DNA of 64,000 bases from NCBI GenBank assembly GCA_029961685.1, contig JARWKL010000014.1:24091137-24155136 (forward strand), in the 5' to 3' direction. This document shows positions 35,501 through 46,819 of the stretch, one piece after another. This DNA comes from Aristolochia californica (lineage: Eukaryota; Streptophyta; Magnoliopsida; Piperales; Aristolochiaceae). The position numbers were made by a program, and so were the translations under genes. Below the pieces are notes generated by a model. The model made no database searches. It worked only from the letters and a program-made list of their open reading frames with translations, and had not been told where the DNA came from. Positions within the stretch are counted from its first letter, which is position 1. The number at the start of each line of letters is the position of its first letter.

Positions 35501-38500
35501 TAAGGTGAATATGCATTGTTATGGTTTCCCACGACTGGGTATTGTATTTTCGATAAGAGGACATAGTTAGAAGAGAAATTAAGAAATCATTGGTGATGAG
35601 AATGGTGAAAAGGTAGATTTTTGGGAACCACATTGAAGGGGATAGGAACATGGCTGTGTTTGGGGTGATGGGTTTGTTTGAGAAAAAAACATGTTACACA
35701 GCTGCTTACAAAAAAATTGCTACTGCTGTTTTTGTTCATTGTATCCTTAACTATTTATTAGTGCTGTTTTTGCAAATTATGGGTTGTTTTTTCGAATGTA
35801 TGCATCTCTTGATGTTGACAAGGCTCTACTCTGTTCATGTTTCCTTGAACAGGATATTATATCCAATCGAAGTATTAAGGAGGCATTGGCTTATGAAGAA
35901 GACTTCTTTCGCAGAAAACCTGTATGAAGTAGTTTGACAATTTCTTTGAATGGTCTAGATGTGATTTTTGTAACATTTTGGTTCAGGAAAATTTTAGTTA
36001 CATAGTATGATTGTAGGTGTACCATGGACTCTCGGAGCAATGTGGCATCCCTCAACTAGCTAAGAAGTTAAATCAGGTAGAGTTCCAGTAAGGTTATACA
36101 GCAAGTGGATTCATATCTTAAAGGGGGAAAAAGAGAAAAATATCTTGACTTTAATTTTAAGTTTATATGGGATAAGTTATGGAGTAATGGACACCCTGTC
36201 TTCCATGTAGTCGTAAATTTGGTGACTATGTAGAGTAGCCAGTTTATTTCTTATCAATTTGGTTATACCTGATTGTTTTGAATATTGTTTGCAGATACTT
36301 ATACAACATATTAGGGCAGTTCTTCCTGGATTGAAAGCTCGGATAAGTGCTCAATTGGTTGCCGTAGCAAAGGAGCATGCTTCTTATGGAGAAATTACTG
36401 AATCTAAGGTATGATTTTGTTTGTTAGGTGCAATACTTATGCTCATTTTGTTGGGCCGAAGTTATACTTCCGAAACAGCATGTATTAATATTTATCTTTA
36501 ATATGTGGTTCTCTTATCCTAGAATATGCCATTGCAAAAGGTTTTACCGCTTTTTCTATTGGGGGGGTTAGTCAACTTGAAGTCCGAGATGATCTTCAAC
36601 CGCATGACGCCCTTCAACAGTTGAAGTAGTGGAGCGCAGATGACATTTCATCAGGATGTAGGGGATGAAGCGGTCCATCATCTCCACGGTTTAAAATCCT
36701 TCATCTCAAAGAAGGCCATATTTGATCTTCTTTGAGATGAAGGACACGCGACGCTTCCTTTTCCCCTCTCTCTCCTCGTACCCCCCTCTCTCGCGTGTCA
36801 TCATTTTCCTTTTTTTCTTCCTCTCTCCCGCACTGTCTCGGAAACTCTCCAAGCGGCGAAGCCCCAATGGACTGCGATTCGCCACCGAAGAAGCAGGAGA
36901 CTCCGTCGGCGAAATTTCCGCAAGGGTTCTCTATTTCGGGGGGCCGAGAAACAGAGCTTAACAGGTTTCCGAGAGCCCCGTCTCGGAAACTCTCCACGCG
37001 GTGAAGCCCCAATGGGCTGCGATTCGCCATCGGAGAAGCAGGAGACTCCGTCGGCGACATTTCCGCTCAACCTCAGTCTCGACAGCACAACGGCAAACGA
37101 CCCGTCGGCGAAATTTCCGCAGAAGGAGGAAGAAGGCTTCCAATTACAATTTTCCTAAGTTAGGAAAATTTAATAGCGCAGTACGCTGAGTCGCGCGCCG
37201 GACCGGGCTTATTGAACCGAGTCAACCCAGGCCAACTCGGACCGGGCCAACTAAAAAACAAAAAAAAAAAAAAAAAAAAAGCTCCAGTTTTGGGCGTCCA
37301 GAGGGTGGACATAGCTATCGCGGATGCTACTTGGGCACAGGTGGAGATGTCGGCATACAGATCCTACTTTCGAGCTTGAGGACAAGCTGTATTGATCTAC
37401 TCCGTAAATTCGGTTGGAGCTTGATTAGCTGCCTGGATTGATTTTCTCTGTTCGTCGTGATCTCTGGTTTTTCGGCGCCATGGGAAGAAGACACTGTTGG
37501 AAAATTTGATTTTCCTAAGTTATGAAAAAATTAATGTGGCGCCGGTTCAGCGCCTGACGTAACCCAGCAACCCAGCACTATATCAATATTATTTCTATAT
37601 TAAACTTCATATTTAAGTATCTGGTAGATAAAATATAATTAAAGTATGCATTTGATTAATTAATTACTTTTCATTTTGTGAAAATATATTATTAATTATT
37701 ACCATGTAAAAAATCTATCTTATGTTATTAATATAATACTTTTTTATTTTTTAATCATATTTATTTTTTATTTACTCTATTGTATTAGTGATTTAATAGT
37801 GGTAATTAAAATATTGTTAACTCAAACACTTGGTTTAATTAACTCATTTTTATAATTAATAAAATCAATGGTTTTAAATTTCGAAGATGAAGATGAAGAT
37901 GAACTTGTCCACACTAACACCCTATTTCGAAGATGAAGATGAAGATGAACTTGTCCACACTAACACCCATTTCGAAGATGAAGATCATGTAGATGCATGA
38001 GATGAAGACGAAGATCAAATTTCCAGTTTGTTGACCATTATGTTTTTCTAGTTTTTGAATTTCATAATCTTGATGTTTGATATAAGTGCATTTTTCTTTT
38101 TCTTATTTTTATTTATTTATTTATTTATTTATTTATAGGCTGGTCAAGGAGCTCTGCTTTTGAACCTTCTTACAAAGTATTGTGAAGGTAAATATACTTT
38201 TTTCCTGCTTTAGCATTTACATTTTTCCTCCCTGCATTACATATTCATGTACTTAAATCTTGGGCTGTTTTGAATAATTTTTTTTTTTTTTTTTTGAGTT
38301 AAAGGTTTTATATTCCTGCTAACCATTTACCATGGAATGTGCACTGATTATTGAAGCTTTATTGCTTTTTCCTTTTTCCTTTTCATGCATGTAGTGCTTG
38401 TATTTATTTTGTTTTGGTTCTCTGAAAAATAACAATTTTGACAGAGGCTTTCCCCTTAAAATTCTTAGTTTGTTAGGGATTAATAGGGTATGGCTGAACA

Positions 38501-41500
38501 TGTGATTTCTTTCTCTTTCAGTCTCTATTGGACTGGGCAGAACAGGGTTCTATGTGTTAGAGTGAAGTGAAATGAGCTTGTCTTTTTCTTACTTTTTTCC
38601 TATTTTCTAAAATATTTTGGTTTAGTAATTAAAGTTGATGTATGGATCTTTTTCTTCTTCTTTTTTTAACGTAATTCTTGAGTGAAGTAAATAGTTCAAG
38701 TAATTTCTTCTTTTGCCAGTTTTTCCTTGTTTCATTTTACTTTTGGATTCTTCACCATTATGCAGAATTCTGACTCATAATATCTGCTCATTAGTGTGTA
38801 ACGATTAGATATTGGTGGAACTGACTGTTTTTTACAGCATTTTCTTCTATGGTGGAGGGTAAAAATGATGAAATGTCAACATCTGAGCTTTCTGGCGGAG
38901 CACGGATTCACTACATATTCCAATCGATCTTTGTTAAGTGTTTGGAGGTGGGTTTAAAAGATTTAGTGTCTAATTTCTTGTTTCTTATGTACTCTGTGCA
39001 ATGCTGTTGTCATATTTCTGGTTACTTCTCACTAACGATTCATTTGAATTTTGTGTGCCTTGCTTGTATCAAATGCTAGGAATTATGTTTATTTCTGACA
39101 TTCATACTTGACCTAATAAATCAGTTCTGGATTGGAATATCTTTCAGGGTGTGGATCCATGTGAAGATTTAACTGATGAGGACATCTGTACTGCTATTCA
39201 AAATGCTACTGGTCTTAAAAGCACTTTATTTGTGCCGCAGGTGGTCAAAAGTCCTTTATTACTCAAGTTCTAATTCTGTGCATTATATTTTTGTATTTGT
39301 TGTTTGACCTACATAAAATCTCACAATTGTTTAGGTGCCATTTGAACTACTTGTTAGAAGACAGATAGAGCGGTTGGCAGATCCAAGCATTCAGTGTGGA
39401 AGGTTTATCTATGATGAACTACTTAAGGTGCCTGGGTCCATAATTTCCATGGGCTGGTTAAAACTGTGATTCATTCCTTTTGTGACTTATTGTCCTGCTG
39501 AGCTTTTTTTTTTTTTTTTAAAGTGTGCTGAAATTTTTAGTGAAGAGTATCTTTACTTGATACTTTCTGTCTGTGAATCTTATTTCAGATGAGCCACCGT
39601 TGTCTTTCTACTGAACTGCAGCGGTTTCCTGTGCTCAGAAGACGAATGGATGAGGTTATAGGTAGTTTCTTACGAGAATGTCTCGAACCCGCTGAGACAA
39701 TGATCCAGAACATTATTGCAATGGAGGTATTATTTCTTCTATTAAATATATGAAGAAGTTGTAACTTTAAGAAGTTGTAGACTGTTAGGCAAAATGTTTT
39801 ATCAATAAAGAAGCGACCAATTTGTGCTAGCTATTCATGGATTTGACTGAATTAATTTTGTAGATGGACTATATAAACACTGCACACCCAAATTTTATTG
39901 GTGGAAATAAAGCTGTGGAACTTGCACACCAGCAAATCAAGTCATCACGGTTACCCACATCATTGGTGAAGCCAAAGGTATTGTGCCCTACTTCTAACTA
40001 TTGCATTTTTAACATTAGTAATATAATGAGTAGTATTTGATTTGTTTCTGTTGCTGGTCTGACACTCTTTGATTTAGGATGGGCTTGATAATGACAAAGT
40101 GCCAGCATCTGATAAAACTGTCAAATCTCGGGCTATTCTTCCTAGATTATTGGCAAATGGCTTTATTACTGATCAGGTAACAGGGGTTAGTTTATTTGAC
40201 TTTTTTATTTTTATTTTCCATCTTTCTGTAGGTTGTTCTTATTTTGAAGACTTCAGTTTGTTTTGTTTGATAATTTTCTCTGGAAAATAGGGACTTCGAC
40301 CTCCTGCAGAGTCTGAGAAGCCTGTATCATCTGGTACTGTGAACTGAACCTATATTATTTGTTGATTGTAAATGTAATGAGTTTTAGTTATCACATTCTG
40401 GGCCTCTTCTAACTTTACGGTGAACCAGGGGCTACCTCTGGATCAAGTTGGGGTTTTTCATCAATTTTTTCTGGGAGCGAGAATAGACAATCCGTGAGAG
40501 AGAACTTGACCAGTAAGACACAAAGTGAACCTATTTACAGCATGGAGCAGTCCTCTTCAATCCTGTTGGAAGAGGTTAATTATTTGTTCTTATGCTCATG
40601 GAATTCGACTGACAATTTCCATTTTCAGTTTATTGCTCACAAGTTTTATGTTAGACAGCCCCCTGCAATATTGAGACCTTCAGAGAACCACACAGAGCAG
40701 GAGTTGGTTGAAGTACTAGTCACTAAGATGCTGTTGAAATCATATTATGACATTGTCAGAAAGAACATTGAGGACTCGATACCTAAAGCGATCATGCACT
40801 TTTTGGTGAGTGTTTTCATTGCATTTAGTGTGTAAGTTTGAGGTGCTGTCGTACATATTCGAATACTATCTATTCCATGACTGAATATGGAGTAAAAGTC
40901 TCTTCAGAAACGTTGATGTATACTTTGTTAAATTACTTCAGAAGCATTACTTTAGAAGTCTATACAAGATACCAAAATTCAAGAGAGTTGATTTAGTGGT
41001 GACTCACTTTATAGGCTTCTGTCATTCTTTAATCTATTCTCATCTTTCAATTATTGTAGTTACGTTTTTGTGTGTGGCCAGTGCTTCTGGACTTAAATGT
41101 TTCCTTTATTATGTTCAGATAATTTACACATCGAATTTTGTGCTTATTTTCAGGTGAACCATGCAAAGAGAGAACTATTGAATGTATTCATCAGGAAGCT
41201 CTACAGGTACCCTCTTGCCTACCAAAGCTTCCATTGATTGTTGAAGATGCATCTTTCCCTTGCAGACTTGCTTCTTGTTTTCTGCTGCTGGTGTTTTTGG
41301 AACAGAGTGATCAGTAAAGCCTGATTTGTCTTGTTTTCTTCTCTGAACAGAGACAACCTTTTTGAGGAAATGCTGCAGGAACCTGAGGAAATAGCCATAA
41401 AAAGGAAACGAGTTCGAGAAACTTACCAAGTTTTGCGGCAAGCTTTTAGTGTGAGTTCGTGTCTGAACTAAAAATTTGTTACATGCACAACAGTCTGCTC

Positions 41501-41786
41501 TTTGCTTCTACTTTTCCATCAAAACTCACAAGTAACACATATGCACAAAGTGTCCAAATTTTTTTTGTACTTGCACAATTTCCTACTCTTAAGTATTCTG
41601 ACTGGACACTGACTTGCTTTTTTTTAGACATTGGATGAACTACCACTTGAAGCAGATACTCTAGAAAAAAGTTACTCACTTAGCTCAGAGACAACAGGTT
41701 TATCAAGGTTAAGTGGACTTCCTTCATCATCTTTATACACAATGAGCAATGACTTCTCAGCATCTCCCAGAAACCCGTGGTACTGA
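26573..41786 (+). CDS. DRP3: dynamin-related protein, DRP3 type (organelle fission GTPase)
   Basis: Exons: 26573-26920, 27499-27781, 27944-27972, 28078-28179, 35853-35921, 36017-36076, 36295-36408, 38139-38187, 38838-38947, 39148-39240, 39335-39427, 39589-39726, 39864-39977, 40078-40176, 40291-40333, 40429-40805 (perhaps minus 40575-40628), 41154-41206, 41351-41450 and 41628-41786 (TGA). All join in frame, giving 810 residues (792 if the 54-bp piece is removed), the usual DRP3 length. G1 GSQSSGKSS is at residues 45-53, G3 DLPG at 150-153 and G4 TKLD at 219-222. A middle domain ([18 protein letters not shown]) and a C-terminal GED ([27 protein letters not shown]) follow. No PH or Pro-rich domain is seen, unlike DRP2. 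The family is known to form GTP-driven collars that divide mitochondria and peroxisomes. Intron 4 is 7.7 kb and full of retroelements. Confidence 0.94.
29446..29883 (+). pseudogene. element B gag remnant
   Basis: The open piece encodes a copia gag domain ([44 protein letters not shown]) closely related to the A2 gag. It ends at a stop after CRKSS. A further broken stretch runs to about 30590, where C2 begins. Confidence 0.8.
30597..32975 (+). mobile_element. non-autonomous LTR element C2, nested in B, 3' end truncated
   Basis: The 5' LTR 30597-30896 (300 bp, TGTTGAAGAGTAGG..TTCAACA) abuts primer site TGGTATCAAAACG. The 3' LTR starts at 32717 after CTTGAGGGGAG and stops near 32975, where element B pol sequence begins. 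It is the same family as C1. The interior at 31070-31290 matches C1 minus-strand 7830-7600, including the peptide-like word RFEQQ..STF..FYAI in both. No gag or pol is present. A deletion probably removed the 3' LTR end together with part of B. Confidence 0.82.
31377..31858 (-). mobile_element. solo LTR (482 bp) inside C2
   Basis: TGTTAGGAATTAG..CAACTTAACA is bounded by the exact target duplication AGTTT (31372-31376, 31859-31863). No internal sequence remains, so it arose by LTR-LTR recombination. The minus orientation is inferred from the TATAAATC-type and primer-side end. A second copy of this family is at 55648-56259. Confidence 0.87.
33000..34990 (+). pseudogene. element B integrase end, RT and RNase H remnant
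   Basis: Starts with an integrase C-terminal part ([10 protein letters not shown] near 33035). RT pieces follow ([12 protein letters not shown] near 33695; [20 protein letters not shown] at about 33820). The RT active-site motif reads YVDN instead of YVDD (about 34068-34080). RNase H is at 34514-34960 ([19 protein letters not shown]). Many stops and frameshifts. No product expected. Confidence 0.82.
36540..37600. repeat. GC-rich insertion of unknown origin in DRP3 intron 7
   Basis: About 1 kb, strikingly richer in G+C and CpG than the surrounding intron. It holds a 16-bp perfect hairpin (36698-36713 with 36728-36743, loop 14). A segment is duplicated at about 36835-36920 and 36981-37067 (GGAAACTCTCC, GAAGCCCCAATGG, GCAGGAGACTCCGTCGGCGA in both), with a third partial copy near 37100. 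An A21 run follows at 37261-37280. The word TTTTCCTAAGTTA occurs at 37151 and 37513. Open frames on both strands are short and overlap, so coding is not supported. Confidence 0.6.
37880..37995 (+). repeat. minisatellite, 2.5 copies of a 48-bp unit
   Basis: TTTCGAAGATGAAGATGAAG followed by ATGAACTTGTCCACACTAAC recurs twice, with a partial third copy, in intron 7 of DRP3. Two units are nearly identical, implying recent duplication. Confidence 0.8.
38108..38136 (+). repeat. (ATTT)n microsatellite forming the tract before the exon 8 acceptor of DRP3
   Basis: Seven or so ATTT units run directly into the AG at 38137-38138 that begins exon 8. Unit number therefore sets the length of the pyrimidine-rich stretch at this splice site. 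Confidence 0.75.
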
Positions 41787-43283
41787 AAGTCATCCCATTC
41801 AGGGGAGCAATCATCTCCAATGCATTCGGATTCCAATGGAAATGGACACCAGCTAGTACTGGGATGTTACTCTACTGTTGTTTAAAGAGCTACTTTAAAG
41901 TTGTTTGCTGGTAGTACCAAGATGATTTTTTATCCCTTTTAACTAGCGGTGATCATGAGAGTGCCAAAATAATATGTTGGCAAGTCAGGTATCAGCTTCC
42001 TTTGTATCATATATTTGAAAAATTGTCTAATTTCTTGCTGAGTATAACTATGTCATTTTGAGGAAACTAACAAGGAATAACTGGAGCTGGTGACCCTGTC
42101 TAACAAGAGATCCATTTACCAAGTTTTAGGGGGTGAATTGTTATCAGCTCAATCATCTCCAGTGGCTGACCGCACTGACGTGGTAAGTTGGCAGTGGCCA
42201 TTGCCAACGTCTAATTTTGCCACCATTTCGTAGTACTCTTGGGTTGTTTTATTCATGGTTTTATGTGGATAAGTGAAGAAATGTTCTTTGTATAAGGTTC
42301 TTGTAAATGTGAGGCTCTTCAGATAAATGTTTATGTTTTATTGCTGTTATGTTATGTATTCAATGCATTGTTTCCCAAATGTTGTAATAAGTATATTTTT
42401 CAATGGTTGGCCATATTCATGATTCCTACTGATCTAAACCCATTGGAAACAGCTTTGTAGGTATGTTAAGATATGCAAATTTTAACATGTTCTCAACACT
42501 TGGGAATTGCGGCCAATACTATGTTATTACTATGCATATCTTGGAATTTTATTCTGAAGGTTTTACACCCTGAGTCTGACCTGGAAAGCCCAGTTCAGCA
42601 AAGACCAGTTCCCTGGTGTTATGGGTACATAATTTGCTTTCGTTTTAGAAGAAAAAATTAGCGCTGTGAGACCTTTCCTGTGGAAAAACAGTTCACAACC
42701 TCCCGTCTTTTTTATCATCTGGTACTGATAGATTTGTTCTTTTATTCCTGTCCTTTATGCTTCATTTCCTTATTACTCTATTTTCTATTTTCTATTGGAG
42801 ATTGGTCAAAGATGACCATTGAGAGTGAGCCCATGTGCGAAAGAATATTCCAAACAATAGGCACTAGAATGTATCTACGGGTATTTTGGTTATTTTCCCT
42901 TCCCATGTGCTTACCTCTGGCAAACACCTCTGTATTATAAGGCCTGTTTGATCAGTTGAGAATCCTCTTCACAGACATGTGAGTAGCCTTAATCATCTAT
43001 AGAAATATTGTGTGAAAGATAGAGCTTTTGCCTTCACAAGATTGTTTTTATCAAATGCGAACAGCCATGGTAGATTTTGAAGAGAAAGCACTGAGAAGAT
43101 GCCACTGATGCTGACTGAGAAAGGACACCTGAGGGAAGGAATTGTGCCATCAAAGAAACCTGCAAGGAACTTAGGGATAAGATAGTATTCATAATTGTGA
43201 TTAGGGATAAGTTTTTTGAATGTAGTCAAAAGGGTGAAAAATAGGGGTTGGTTTTGGATGTTGGGATGTCTTAGTCTATACTC
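41787..43283 (+). other. 3' UTR of DRP3 and downstream intergenic DNA
   Basis: No coding exon follows the stop at 41786. The mRNA 3' end probably lies between 42240 and 42400, where T-rich and AATGTTTATG-like stretches occur. From 42450 to 43280 nothing was recognised. Confidence 0.45.
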
Positions 43284-43286
43284 TAA

Positions 43287-43663
43287 GGCTGTGTTTGGAA
43301 CATAGAAAGTAGAGAGAAAAGAAAAGAAAGAGAAAGATAAAGAGAAAAGAAAAGAAAAAAAGTTTATTTTTTCTTTCTTGTTTGGATGCTTATAGAAAAT
43401 GAGAGAAAATAAAAGATAAATATAGTTTTTTTTGTTTGGATATACGTGGAAAATGAAAAGAAAAAAAATAATATTTAAAATTTTGATTTCTTTTATTTTC
43501 TTTCCAAATTCTATCATTTGGTGAGGAAATTTATTAATTAAGAGAGAAAGTGATTTTTTCTTTTATTTTCTTTTCTCTGAATGATTCTCTCTATTGCCAA
43601 ACAACATAAAATGTCTTTCACTCTTTTTTTTTCTCCCCCTTTCTATTAGTTCCAAATAGGCCC
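43287..43663. mobile_element. Tourist-like MITE (377 bp)
   Basis: Ends GGCTGTGTTTGGAAC and GTTCCAAATAGGCCC form imperfect terminal inverted repeats. Exact TAA target duplications lie at 43284-43286 and 43664-43666, as in PIF/Harbinger MITEs. The interior is purine-rich in the left half and pyrimidine-rich in the right half. The minus-strand frame across 42993-43517 is a by-product of this composition. Confidence 0.82.
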
Positions 43664-43834
43664 TAAGAGTTATAACAATAGTCAAAAGTAAAGAGTTTAA
43701 GTAGAACTTTTAAGTAATTTTATACAATTAAGACTTTTGATTTATAAATTGAAGAGATTTCAAGGGTAAAGACGTGTTAGATCCTTAGTTTTCTTTGTTT
43801 CACTTTTTTTAAAAGATTGGTATTAGAGTCTATT

Positions 43835-44135
43835 TGTTATGGTCCTGGATTAAGTACTTATGCTTTTTGCTCCTAACAGGCCGGTCTTTTGGGTAGTATT
43901 GGCTAGGTGCTTAACATTTGGTATCAAAGCGGGCTCCTACGTCGCGCGTTCGAATATCGCAGGGAGATACATCGCGGAAGGGGCGACCTCAGTGTGTAGT
44001 AGGCTGTCGCTAGAGTCGACACACTAAGGTGAGGTGTGATGTTATGGTTCTGGGTTAAGTACCTATGCCTTCTGTTCTTAACAGATCGATATTTTTTGGC
44101 CGGTCTTTTGGGTAGTATTGGTTAGGTGTTTAACA
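43835..44135 (+). mobile_element. 301-bp TRIM/SMART-like miniature LTR retroelement
   Basis: LTRs are 43835-43916 (82 bp) and 44040-44135 (96 bp), both starting TGTTATGGT and ending TTAACA, and sharing CCGGTCTTTTGGGTAGTATT. Target duplication CTATT is exact (43830-43834, 44136-44140). A tRNA-Met primer site TGGTATCAAAGCGGG starts at 43919, two bases after the LTR. A purine-rich AAGGTGAGGTGTGA (44026-44039) abuts the 3' LTR. The 123-bp interior is non-coding. The 3' LTR has about 14 extra bases around 44090. Size and build match terminal-repeat retrotransposons in miniature, close to the smallest known class. Confidence 0.88.
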
Positions 44136-45029
44136 CTATTTTCCTTGCATTTTATGCTGTTAATCTATGACTTTTAACCTATAAATGAAATGTGCTAAAA
44201 ATGGTATCAAAGTCTAGTTGTGAGTGTTAGATCTAAGGTTAGGTAACATACTCTCAACATTATAATTTGTTGTTAAGTCAGTTCCCATATATTTGGTAGA
44301 AAAATGTATCAAAAATCACAATTTGTAAGTTAAAAGGGACTTAACTGTCCTTTTGAGTAGCATTGTACTCAAATCAGGATAAACCCAAATGTGTCCTATT
44401 CTAGACTATCTACATGAATGACATGGTGAAGAAAATACCGTAGTAAATAATATCATTGATTTAATTAAAGATTTACATTAAAGTTTTTATCATAAAAGTT
44501 GTAATGAACAATACTCTCTCGAATATGTTGGTTTCTTATGCCAAGGGTTGGAAATTGAAATTCAAACTATACTAGAAATTCTTTGAGAAGAATTCATAAC
44601 TCATCTAGAAGAATAAAGTATTTTTTTTTACCAAACCAATGGTATATGTCCTAAATGATCTACAAGTTTATGTAGAACAAAAAATAAATAATTCGCAAAT
44701 CATAGAACCAATTAGGGAATTAAAAGAAAAAGGTTTTAAAGAAAAAAACAATTAAAGAAGAAATTCAGACCATTATAATCGAAATAGCTGAATCCAAAAT
44801 ACTTCAAAATATCAATAAGTCTCAATTGATGTCAATAGTTGAAAAAATAATTGACAAAGTTGAACTTAGGGATCTTGTAGCACAGTACACTACCCCTATG
44901 ATCACTATTCACCAGTTGGAAGGAGTAATAACAATCTTATTCCAAAAAATAGATGAATTGAATGTACATCCCTAAAAAATAGTGTGCATGTTCATCATGA
45001 AACTAGTGAAGAATATGAAGAACATCCTA

Positions 45030-45780
45030 ATTTAATGCAACATGGACAAAAATGGACAATCAATATCCCTCAAATCACTAAAGCCTATAACAAAGATTGG
45101 ATAAAATTCTAAAAGAAATCTTATGTTTTTCAAAAGGAATTATAAGTGGAAATCCGAAATACTGATTCAAATACCTTTTATTACCAACTCCTATCAGAAT
45201 TAGATTTAGCAAAACTAAGGAAATTCAAATATGTTCATTATGGATTAGTTCAAATAGGGTTAGACCCGTTAATATGATTCCATCAAAACTTATTGTTTAT
45301 CGTTGCGTTAGTTGATAATTCGGTAATAAAAAAATCTCTTCTCGAAGGAGTAGGAGCAAATTTAAGATTAAGTTTAGTAGCTTTAACAACTTGACCCAAT
45401 CTCCAAATAGATCTTGAAGACAAGTATATCCAAGATACTTCGTCATTAAAAGTCTATACAGACAATTGGTAAAAAAATAGAATTCAACCAAGAAGAAGAA
45501 TTATGCGCATACTTGTATGCGCAGTAGCAAGAGGAATCAATATAGGAAAAGTTCCTATAAAAGATTCCAAGAAAATTATAGAATTATCCAAAAATATTAG
45601 ATATTCAGAAAGCATCATGTTTGAAGAACTCGACCCAAGAGAATTAACTTGGCCTATAGAATGGGTAGTTCAACCCAAGGCACCAAGACATTTACCTCTA
45701 TCTCAAAAAATAATAAAAGAGAGAAGGAAAATTGGTTATCACCTACACCAGAAACAACCTTTCCCTCGAACCAGCTAGAG
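45030..45780 (+). pseudogene. pararetroviral movement-protein-like remnant
   Basis: The segment near 45225-45275 reads KYVHYGLVQIGLDPL, resembling the conserved start of the caulimovirid movement-protein core. Related frames continue with interruptions to 45503-45778. At least three in-frame stops are seen. In the family this protein enlarges plasmodesmata for cell-to-cell spread. This copy cannot encode it. Confidence 0.6.
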
Positions 45781-46819
45781 CCTCTACTAGTTCCAGTTTT
45801 GAAGGAATAGTAAACCCCCAAATGCATACGTTCCTCTATATATAGATGATAGAACATAGCGGAAGCCAATTCTCAAGAGCATTGGCTCCTGTCCAAAATA
45901 GTGACATATAAAAAGTAGTCACTTCTTCCCAACAAACGTTAGAATCATGTACCAAGATTTTAGCAAAAAATGGAAGTTGCATTACAACATATGCAAACAA
46001 AAATAAACTTCTTGTATGATTGTAGCAAACACGAATAAATTTTAAAATGTCAAAAAATTCTAGACACAATTTTAGAAAAGATAGATGAAAGAAAGAGTCA
46101 TGTTTTCTTTAGAGAACTAATAAAACTCAAAAAGAGTACAGAATCTAAAAAAAGATAAAATGCAAATTATCTTTGAAGAAATCTTTGATATAAAAGAACA
46201 TTTATTTCCTGAAACAATAATTCCAAGGTATAAAAATCCTTTTACCCCTTGGATTTTGGGACATGAATGAGTTTTTTTACTTAATTGGGTTAGAAACTCT
46301 ATTACCCTTAGGTCTTCCTAACATAATATGATGGCTTAAAAAACTTGTGTGTACCATGAAAAACACCTTCTAAAACATCAAATTACAGAATGACGTTAAT
46401 TATAACAACCACTTATGAAGAAGAAGTTGATTATTCAGAATATAATACATTTGATAAAAAAAACCAATCTATTATGTTCAAGAGGAAAAACTATCCTCTA
46501 GCAAAGGAAAAATTAAGCAACAAGAAAATGATCTAGAGCCATGGGACTTTGAAGACAATGTTGCTAACGAAATTGCCAAAAAAGACAATAGTTTGAAAAA
46601 GATAAACTTGTAGATGACATTAGCAAAAGATTTAAAATGCTTCAAGTAAACTCAGAAGCAAAATCTTATAGAGAAAAAGACTTTGTTGTTGAGGATAACA
46701 TTCATAATTGATATTCTCATAACAAAGTCTCCCTAGGAGGACAAAGATACTCAACAAAATTCTCCTTTGTTGACATGCTAACAAAGGGTATCACCCGTTA
46801 GATAGCATCAATCCTTTTG

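Noticed and set aside
36701..37189. overlapping 60-119-residue frames on both strands in DRP3 intron 7
   Set aside because: Long frames on both strands come from high GC and tandem duplication. No start, splice or domain evidence.
42993..43517. 174-residue minus-strand frame
   Set aside because: Most of it is a Phe/Lys-rich translation of the purine/pyrimidine-biased MITE.
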